The position numbers and the translations under genes are program-made. Positions 5,523 to 10,282 of a stretch of 10,282 nt of DNA are shown one piece after another. Location: NCBI GenBank assembly GCA_003133485.1, contig PKXR01000038.1, positions 18,160-28,441 on the forward strand, in the 5' to 3' direction. Every line of letters begins with the position of its first letter. Positions within the stretch are counted from its first letter, which is position 1. This DNA is from Candidatus Dormiibacterota bacterium. GTDB lineage: Bacteria; Chloroflexota; Dormibacteria; UBA8260; Bog-877. The notes under the pieces are model-generated. The model did not search any database, was not told where the DNA came from, and saw nothing but the letters and a program-made list of their open reading frames with translations.

Positions 5523-7346
5523 ATGAAGCTACCGCACAGCCTGTTCGGCCGTCCCCTTCGATCCAGTGAGGCGGCCAAGGAGCAGATCAGCCCAGTCGAG
5601 GGACTCTCGGCGCTCTCCCTGGACGCGCTCACCTCGGTCGCATACGGCCCCCAGGCGCTGCTGGTGGCCCTGGGAGCTGGCGGCCTCGCGGCCCTGAAGG
5701 TGGCCCCCTGGATCACCTTGGCTATCGTCGGTCTGCTGGTGCTCCTAGTGGCCTCCTACACCCAGGTCATCTCCGCCTTTCCGGGTGGCGGCGGGGCCTA
5801 CGCCGTGGCCCGCGCCAATCTCGGAGCCCGGCTGTCTCTCCTGGCCGGGGCGTCGCTGATCGTGGACTACGTCCTCACTGTGGCGGTCTCGATCGCTGCC
5901 GGGGTCGGCTCGCTCACCTCGGCCTTCCCGTCCCTAGTGCCGCTGACCATCCCTCTGTGCCTGGGCATCCTGGCCGTGATCACCTTCCTCAACCTCCGCG
6001 GCCTGGCGGAGGGCGCCCGGGCCTTCCTGCTGCCCACGCTGGCGTTCATCGCGGCGATTCTGATCGTGATCGCGGTCGGAATCATCCATCCGCTCGCCTC
6101 CCATCTCAAGGCACCTGGCGCCCCCCTGGTCGCCACCCACGGGCTGGAGGCGGTCGGGGTCCTGCTGCTGCTGCAGGCCTTCTCGGCCGGCTGCAGCGCC
6201 TTGACCGGGGTGGAGGCGATTGCGAACGGGGTCCCTTTGTTTCGCCGCCCCCGGGCCGTCAAGGCGCGCCAGACCGAGATCATGCTCGGAATCCTGCTGG
6301 CCACCATGCTGCTGGGTCTGGCAGTGCTGGTCCAGCGCTTCCACGTGCAGCCACGAACCAACGACGCCGTCCTCAACCAGATCATCGGGTATGCCCTCGG
6401 TCGGGGCTGGGCCTTCGCCGCGATCTCCATCCTGGTCACCCTGGCGCTGGCGCTCGCCGCCAACACATCATTCGGGGGGCTGCCTGTGCTGGCCAGCCTG
6501 CTGGCCAACGACCACCGGCTTCCTCACGCCTTCGGCATCCGTGGCGACCGCCTGGTCTTCACCCAGGGGATCTGGGCTCTGGCGCTGCTCGCCGGGATCC
6601 TGGTGGTCGCCACCGGCGGCAACACCGACTCCTTGATCCCGCTCTATGCGATCGGAGTCTTCACCGGCTTCACCCTGGCCCAGTCGGGTATGGTCCGCCA
6701 CTGGCTGGGGGGGAGACCCAAGGGCTGGTGGTGGCGCATTGCGATCAACGGACTGGGTGCCGCCACCACCGGGCTCGCCACCCTGATCTTCGTGCTCACG
6801 AAGTTCCGGGAGGGGGGCTGGGTGGTGGTGGTGGCGATCCCGCTCTTGATCTTGCTGTTCGTCCGGGTGAGCACCTACTACCGCGAGGTGGCTGTGGAGC
6901 TGCACTTGGGCCAGCGGCCGGCGCGGCCGAAGCGGTGTAGGACCACCGTGGTGGTCCCCTTCACCGCACTCTCCGTGCTCATCAGCCAGACCCTCTCCGT
7001 CGCCCTCTCCATGGGTGACCAGGTCGTTGCGGTCACCGTTGTCTTTGCCGAGGACAAGGGGCGAAGGGCGGAACTGGAGGAGGCCTGGAAGAAGTGGGAT
7101 CCCGGGGTGCCGCTGGTGGTCCTCAACTCCCCATATCGCTCGGTGGTGCGCCCGTTGCTCCGCTACATAGGGTCGCTCAAGCCTTCGGCCGACCATCGGG
7201 TGGTAGTCCTGATCCCCGTGGTGCTGCCGCGGCGCTTCTGGCACCGTCTGCTGCCCAAGCACCGGGACTTGGTCCTCTCCACTGCGCTGCACCGGCGGCC
7301 CCACGTCGTGGCGGCCCGGCTGCCGATGCCCTGGCGCTGGGCGTAG
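5523..7346 (+). CDS. kimA: KimA-type APC-superfamily transporter (putative K+/H+ symporter)
   Basis: This integral membrane protein of 607 residues closely resembles Bacillus subtilis KimA (YdaO), a high-affinity potassium importer, in length and many stretches. Matching motifs include LDALTSVAYGPQ near residue 33, FPGGGGAYAVA near 86, IVDYVLTVAVS near 113, AFSAGCSALTGVEAI, AANTSFGGLP, IRGDRL and LIPLYAIGVF. Asp34, Tyr41, Asp115 and Tyr116, and the Tyr of LIPLYAIG, correspond to residues I recall as K+-coordinating in KimA. About 12 membrane segments precede a cytoplasmic C-terminal domain from about residue 473 that resembles universal-stress-protein folds. A GTG at 5451 would add 24 residues; the ATG matches the family N-terminus (KLPHSLFGRPL) but has only a weak GAGTG upstream. 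Many databases call such proteins amino acid permeases, and its place after proline genes leaves that possibility open. Confidence 0.82.
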   Translation: MKLPHSLFGRPLRSSEAAKEQISPVEGLSALSLDALTSVAYGPQALLVALGAGGLAALKVAPWITLAIVGLLVLLVASYTQVISAFPGGGGAYAVARANLGARLSLLAGASLIVDYVLTVAVSIAAGVGSLTSAFPSLVPLTIPLCLGILAVITFLNLRGLAEGARAFLLPTLAFIAAILIVIAVGIIHPLASHLKAPGAPLVATHGLEAVGVLLLLQAFSAGCSALTGVEAIANGVPLFRRPRAVKARQTEIMLGILLATMLLGLAVLVQRFHVQPRTNDAVLNQIIGYALGRGWAFAAISILVTLALALAANTSFGGLPVLASLLANDHRLPHAFGIRGDRLVFTQGIWALALLAGILVVATGGNTDSLIPLYAIGVFTGFTLAQSGMVRHWLGGRPKGWWWRIAINGLGAATTGLATLIFVLTKFREGGWVVVVAIPLLILLFVRVSTYYREVAVELHLGQRPARPKRCRTTVVVPFTALSVLISQTLSVALSMGDQVVAVTVVFAEDKGRRAELEEAWKKWDPGVPLVVLNSPYRSVVRPLLRYIGSLKPSADHRVVVLIPVVLPRRFWHRLLPKHRDLVLSTALHRRPHVVAARLPMPWRWA

Positions 7347-7374
7347 TTCATCTTTAGCTGCACCTCCTCTCCTT

Positions 7375-7395
7375 CGGCCCTGCGCGACCGGGCCG
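7375..7395 (+). terminator. Hairpin downstream of the KimA-like gene
   Basis: CGGCCC at 7375-7380 and GGGCCG at 7390-7395 form a six-base-pair stem with a nine-base loop, 28 bases after the transporter stop. No T-run follows, so termination is only possible, not shown. Confidence 0.3.
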
Positions 7396-7417
7396 GCATG
7401 AGGCAGCCCCTGCCAAC

Positions 7418-7448
7418 TTGAGTCGCCGTCGCTAGGCCCTTGTAGACT
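7418..7448 (+). promoter_or_regulatory. Weak promoter candidate for the DUF805 gene
   Basis: TTGAGT at 7418-7423 and TAGACT at 7443-7448 resemble -35 and -10 boxes but are 19 bases apart, longer than ideal. They lie in the 154-base gap before the DUF805 gene, about 50 bases from its start. The rest of the gap holds only the hairpin above and a palindrome at 7480-7491. Confidence 0.25.
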
Positions 7449-7479
7449 CGCGTTCCCACTCAGCATTTCCTGCTGCGAA

Positions 7480-7491
7480 GAATCCGGATTC
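7480..7491. repeat. 12-base perfect palindrome next to a ribosome binding site
   Basis: GAATCCGGATTC reads the same on both strands and directly abuts the GGAGG (7492-7496) that precedes the ATG at 7501. It may be an operator or chance. Confidence 0.5.
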
Positions 7492-7496
7492 GGAGG
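7492..7496 (+). promoter_or_regulatory. Ribosome binding site of the DUF805 gene
   Basis: GGAGG lies four bases before the ATG at 7501 and supports that start. Confidence 0.6.
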
Positions 7497-7500
7497 CGGC

Positions 7501-7872
7501 ATGTTTAGCTACGGAGAGGCGTACGAGCGGATGTGGCTGAAGGGCGTGGAATTCACCGACAGAGCAACGCGTTCTGAGTACTGGAAGCCTTTCCTCATCA
7601 ACCTCTTGGTCGCCATTTTGCTGTGGCTTCTCGAGTACACCATCACCCGCGCTATCGTTCTCCTGGCCGACCTGTACGCCCTGGCCGCGATCGTCCCCGG
7701 CATTGCTTTGACCATCAGGCGGCTGCACGACACCAATCGCAGCGGGTGGTGGATCCTGGTCGGGTTGGTGCCGGTTCTGGGTACGCTGCTGCTCATCTGG
7801 TTCTTAGCCCAACCCACTAGTGCGGCAACCGATCGCTACGGTTTCCTTCCCGCTGACGGCGCACCAGGGTGA
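7501..7872 (+). CDS. DUF805 family small inner-membrane protein
   Basis: This 123-residue protein matches the DUF805 (YhaH/YhaI-like) family. The N-terminal signature RATRSEYW is at residues 21-28. The central signature ALTIRRLHDTNRSGWW is at residues 69-84, and the usual ending DRYG is at 111-114. I see hydrophobic segments at roughly 31-51, 52-72 and 86-103; most members have three to four. The function of the family is not established. The gene stands alone on its strand, and its stop lies only 19 bases from the stop of the convergent permease gene, so there is no room for a separate terminator. The length is typical and the gene looks intact. Confidence 0.9.
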   Translation: MFSYGEAYERMWLKGVEFTDRATRSEYWKPFLINLLVAILLWLLEYTITRAIVLLADLYALAAIVPGIALTIRRLHDTNRSGWWILVGLVPVLGTLLLIWFLAQPTSAATDRYGFLPADGAPG

Positions 7873-7891
7873 CGACGCCAGGGTTGATAGG

Positions 7892-8644
7892 TCAGAGCAA
7901 AAGCTTGAGCACCGCCGCCAGCCCGCCGACGATGATCACCGCGCGCAGCACGGAAGCGGGGAGCCTGCGGCCGTACCCGGCTCCCAGCTGTCCCCCCAGC
8001 AAACTTGACCCGGCGAGCACGAGTGCCGGTTCCCAAGCGACCGGCCCGTAGACGACGAACACCACCGCTGCCGCGCCATTAGCGGCCGAGGCGAGCACGT
8101 TCTTCAGCCCTGTGAGTCGCTGCAGGGACTCGTCCAGAAAGACCCCCAGGGTGGCCATGAACATCACCCCCTGGGCAGCCCCGAAATAGCCGCCGTAGAC
8201 GCCTGTCGCAAAAGTCGAGGCTCGTAGCGCCAGGCGACCCCCACGGGTTGGCGGACCCGCCGCCCGCCGGCGCGCCAGGTGGGGCTGCAGCAACAGCAGC
8301 ACGACCGCCAGCAGGACGAGCGCCGGGACCACCACCTTGAAGATGGTTGGCGGCAGCGCCAGCAGCAGCCCTGCGCCCCCCAGCCCGCCGACCAGAGCAC
8401 AGGCGCCCAGGGTCAATGCCGCCCGGCGTTGGCCGGCCAACTCCCGTCGGTAGCCGACCGCCCCGCTGACGTTGCCGGCAAACAGGCCCACGGTGTTGCT
8501 GACGTTGGCCACCAGGGGGGAGTAGCCGAGGGCGAGTAGCACAGGGAAGGTGATCAAGGAGCCGGAGCCGGCCACCGCGTTCAGAGCCCCCGCCGCGAAC
8601 CCGGCTCCCGCAACGGCGAGGAGGAGCAGCGGGTCATGGGTGAT
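7892..8644 (-). CDS. TSUP family permease (TauE/SafE-like sulfite or sulfonate exporter)
   Basis: This membrane protein of about 250 residues has the internal duplication of the TauE/SafE family. The first half carries LNAVAGSGSL and ITFPVLLALG, followed by SPLVANVSNTVGL. The second half carries GVYGGYFGAAQGVMF and LTGLKNVLASAANG. Seven to eight hydrophobic segments are visible. Characterised members move sulfite, sulfoacetate or other organosulfur anions; the substrate here cannot be told. The start is unusual. GGAGGAG at 8653-8659 sits eight bases before an ATC at 8644-8642, and a TTG at 8662 gives six more residues but contains the Shine-Dalgarno sequence within its own codons. No in-frame ATG or GTG is available near the N-terminus. 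The gene lies downstream of the truncated hemoglobin on the same strand, so co-transcription is likely. Confidence 0.85.
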   Translation of the reverse strand: MTHDPLLLLAVAGAGFAAGALNAVAGSGSLITFPVLLALGYSPLVANVSNTVGLFAGNVSGAVGYRRELAGQRRAALTLGACALVGGLGGAGLLLALPPTIFKVVVPALVLLAVVLLLLQPHLARRRAAGPPTRGGRLALRASTFATGVYGGYFGAAQGVMFMATLGVFLDESLQRLTGLKNVLASAANGAAAVVFVVYGPVAWEPALVLAGSSLLGGQLGAGYGRRLPASVLRAVIIVGGLAAVLKLLL

Positions 8645-8652
8645 GGCGGTCG

Positions 8653-8659
8653 CTCCTCC
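8653..8659 (-). promoter_or_regulatory. Ribosome binding site that points to an unusual ATC start
   Basis: On the minus strand GGAGGAG is followed after eight bases by ATC, the first codon that gives a family-like N-terminus with normal spacing. The in-frame TTG at 8662 is too far upstream to use this site. Confidence 0.45.
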
Positions 8660-8721
8660 CAATCGGTCGGTGGTTCACCCGCCCAGCTCCCGGCCGGCGA
8701 CTCGGCTGCCCGGAGAGACGC

Positions 8722-9171
8722 CTACTCGAGACCGTTCCAACCCCAGTGGGGTACCGGCAGGCCGGCTGCGACTTGGGACTCAGGCGGCGAGTAAGAGAGA
8801 ACATCCCCCACGGCCCACTCCATGTATTCGCGGAGGCACCTCCGGAAATCGGAGTCGGCCGGGAGACGGGCATCGTCGGCCGCCTGCCCGAAGCACCGGA
8901 CGAAGCGAGACCCGAGATCGGCGCTGGCTCCCTGGCGGGCGTGGATCTCGAGCATCCCCGAATGACCGCCGGATGACTCGGAGTAGAGAGGGGGTCCTCC
9001 GAACACCTCCGCCCAGTACTCGGCCAGTCGCTCGACGTGGTGGGGGTTGCAGAGATGAGAGAAGGGATGGTTCAGCTCCGGGTCGTCGAGGCAGCGCTGG
9101 TGGTGAGCCGCCGCCAACGCTAGGAAGGCTGGCTCTGCACCGGCGAACTCGAAGATCGTGGGTCTCGTCAC
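8722..9171 (-). CDS. Group II truncated hemoglobin
   Basis: This 149-residue protein belongs to the 2-on-2 globins, which bind heme and react with O2, NO or peroxides. Family blocks visible are AGAEPAFLALAA (helix A/B), LDDPELNHPFSH, HVERLAEYWAEVFGGPPLYSE, and GGHSGMLEIHA with His77 as the likely proximal heme ligand. LPADSDFRRCLREYMEWAVGDVLSYSP follows as helices G-H. The ending PHWGWNGLE is one I recall from actinobacterial members. Position B10, usually Tyr, is His24 here, and the usual Trp after the proximal-His loop is replaced by Phe in RFVRCF. I chose the GTG at 9171; a TTG at 9246 would add 25 residues without globin character, and no clear ribosome binding site is seen for either. 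The TSUP permease lies downstream on the same strand. Confidence 0.85.
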   Translation of the reverse strand: MTRPTIFEFAGAEPAFLALAAAHHQRCLDDPELNHPFSHLCNPHHVERLAEYWAEVFGGPPLYSESSGGHSGMLEIHARQGASADLGSRFVRCFGQAADDARLPADSDFRRCLREYMEWAVGDVLSYSPPESQVAAGLPVPHWGWNGLE

Positions 9172-9342
9172 GGCCAAGAGTTTCGCGCATCGCAGACTTC
9201 CGCTTCCAGCGTGGCGGACGCCCAGGCTGCTCTGAAAAGACTCCAAATCACCGCGCTGCGCTTCAGGAGCAGATCCGACCCCGATCAGAGCGGACTTCGC
9301 ACCGCGAGGCCGGCGGCCCGGGCAGCGCAGCTGAGCTCAGTT
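9172..9342. other. Intergenic region between the recombinase and the truncated hemoglobin
   Basis: These 171 bases hold no supportable gene, no tRNA and no clear promoter. The only structure I see is the perfect ten-base palindrome CTGAGCTCAG at 9331-9340, just past the recombinase stop. It could be part of a terminator or a recombination site. Confidence 0.4.
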
Positions 9343-10254
9343 CTAGTTCACGGTTGGAAGGGACAGTCTGCCGGCCTCCTCCCAAGAGGGGCCCAGAGCT
9401 CCCTCCAAGGGGTCGAGCAAGAGGCCCTGCTCCAGGTCCTGAGAGATAACCGAGGCGTAGTGGTCCAGGGTGGTGCTGGGGCGGGCGTGTCCCAGGGCTT
9501 TGGAGACGACCAGCAGGGGCACCCCGGCGCGAAGCCACCTGGCGCAGGCGGCGTGGCGGAGCTGGTGCGGGCTGATCTTCGGCATCGAGGCCAGCCGGCA
9601 GCATTCGTCGATCAGTTCCCTCAGCCGCCGCCGGCTCAGCCGCCCCTGGCGCGAGCGAAAGAGGGGAGCTGCCGCGCCCTCCGCGAGCCTCTCAAAGATC
9701 TCTTCCTCCAGTTCCTGGCGGACCGAAGGCGGGAGCGGCACCCAACGCTCCCCGGTCTTGCCCCGCAGCTGAAGCTGTCCGTCCTGGAGTGAGGAGAGAT
9801 CGCAGGCCAGCAGCTCCCCCGGCCGGGCCCCGGTCGCGAGCAGCAGCGAGACCAAGCGCCGGGACCGGTGGTCGGGGGCGGCGGAGATCAGCCGGAGCTG
9901 GTCCGGGAGCGAGAGGGCCGGTCGCGGGTGGTGCGGGGGCAACGGCGGCAGCCGGATCGCCCGCTCCAGCCCCCGTTCCGCCCACGCGCAGCCCTCCAGA
10001 AAGCGCAGGAACTGGCGGATCAGCAGGAGCCGATGGTGGCGGGTACTGGGGGCCAGCGGGGCCAGGGACGCCTGATAGGAGTAGAGACTGGGCCAGCTCA
10101 GCTCCCGGCAGAAGAAGACTCCCTGCCCCTGGCAGTGGCGGAGCAGGCTCCGCAGCACCCCGCGGTACTCCTTCTTACTGCTCTCCTGGTTGGCAGCACT
10201 GCTGAAGAGCTCCGCCGCGAACAACAGGCTCCGGTCGTCCTGGTCTTTCTCCAC
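9343..10254 (-). CDS. Tyrosine recombinase / integrase (XerC/XerD-like)
   Basis: This 303-residue site-specific recombinase would cut and rejoin DNA through a 3'-phosphotyrosine link. An N-terminal SAM-like core-binding domain spans about residues 5-95, and the catalytic domain runs from about 112. All catalytic residues are present: Arg144 in TGARPGE, Lys166 in RGKTGER, His230 and Arg233 in HQLRHA, His256 in LGHARPS and nucleophile Tyr266 in LDHYA. The size fits Xer-type enzymes and simple integrases. No phage, transposon or second recombinase gene is in view, so either a chromosome-dimer role or a mobile-element role is possible. The GTG at 10254 has GAGGGG (10267-10272) twelve bases upstream, and the frame stays open to the window edge, so the true start may be further out. 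Confidence 0.88.
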   Translation of the reverse strand: MEKDQDDRSLLFAAELFSSAANQESSKKEYRGVLRSLLRHCQGQGVFFCRELSWPSLYSYQASLAPLAPSTRHHRLLLIRQFLRFLEGCAWAERGLERAIRLPPLPPHHPRPALSLPDQLRLISAAPDHRSRRLVSLLLATGARPGELLACDLSSLQDGQLQLRGKTGERWVPLPPSVRQELEEEIFERLAEGAAAPLFRSRQGRLSRRRLRELIDECCRLASMPKISPHQLRHAACARWLRAGVPLLVVSKALGHARPSTTLDHYASVISQDLEQGLLLDPLEGALGPSWEEAGRLSLPTVN

Positions 10255-10282
10255 GGCAGGACTGGTCCCCTCAAAGCTCAGT

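Noticed and set aside
4843..5523. Minus-strand open frame of 226 codons across the leader of the KimA-like gene
   Set aside because: Most of it is antisense to P5C dehydrogenase, and the part in the intergenic region has no domain, no convincing ribosome binding site and shadow-like composition.
6468..7502. Minus-strand open frame of 344 codons
   Set aside because: It is antisense to the KimA-like transporter; its product is Gln/Gly/His-rich and hydrophilic, as expected of the complement of a membrane protein gene.
8550..9449. Plus-strand open frame of 299 codons
   Set aside because: It runs opposite the permease start, the truncated hemoglobin and the end of the recombinase. The product is Arg/Pro/Ser-rich low-complexity sequence with no recognisable domain.
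1..10282. tRNA genes, CRISPR arrays or insertion sequences
   Set aside because: I saw no T-loop-like TTCGANTC in a cloverleaf context, no regularly spaced repeats, and no transposase. The single recombinase has no terminal inverted repeats that I can recognise.

Overview
This is a GC-rich chromosomal stretch with frequent GTG/TTG start candidates and densely packed genes on both strands. The protein families and style suggest a high-GC soil-type bacterium of the Actinomycetota / Chloroflexota / Dormibacterota kind. That placement is an inference from composition and recollection of families, not a phylogenetic result. I count ten protein genes and see no tRNA, rRNA, CRISPR array or complete mobile element.

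Layout: (1) 82-1412 (+): an alpha/beta hydrolase followed 23 bases later by a GNAT acetyltransferase. (2) 1453-2463 (-): an aldo/keto reductase, convergent with the acetyltransferase. (3) 2464-2690: a divergent intergenic region with a perfect 15-base TetR-type palindrome and a stretch of possible RNA hairpins. (4) 2691-5241 (+): proline dehydrogenase and 1-pyrroline-5-carboxylate dehydrogenase, the two enzymes that turn proline into glutamate. (5) 5242-5522: a leader with several hairpins and a T-box-like core. (6) 5523-7346 (+): a KimA-type APC-superfamily transporter with its C-terminal cytoplasmic domain. (7) 7501-7872 (+): a small DUF805 membrane protein. (8) 7892-9171 (-): a TSUP (TauE/SafE-like) permease and a group II truncated hemoglobin that has His where the family usually has Tyr B10. 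(9) 9343-10254 (-): a tyrosine recombinase with all catalytic residues, whose start lies close to the window edge.

The best-supported functional unit is proline catabolism: proline dehydrogenase makes P5C and the neighbouring dehydrogenase oxidises the hydrolysed form to glutamate, with electrons going to FAD and NAD(P)+. The transporter downstream carries residues like those that bind potassium in KimA, so it may link proline or osmotic metabolism to K+ uptake, but its substrate is not proven by sequence. I did not find a clearly novel multi-gene system. The most interesting signals are in the non-coding leaders of the proline dehydrogenase and KimA-like genes, plus the divergent operator.
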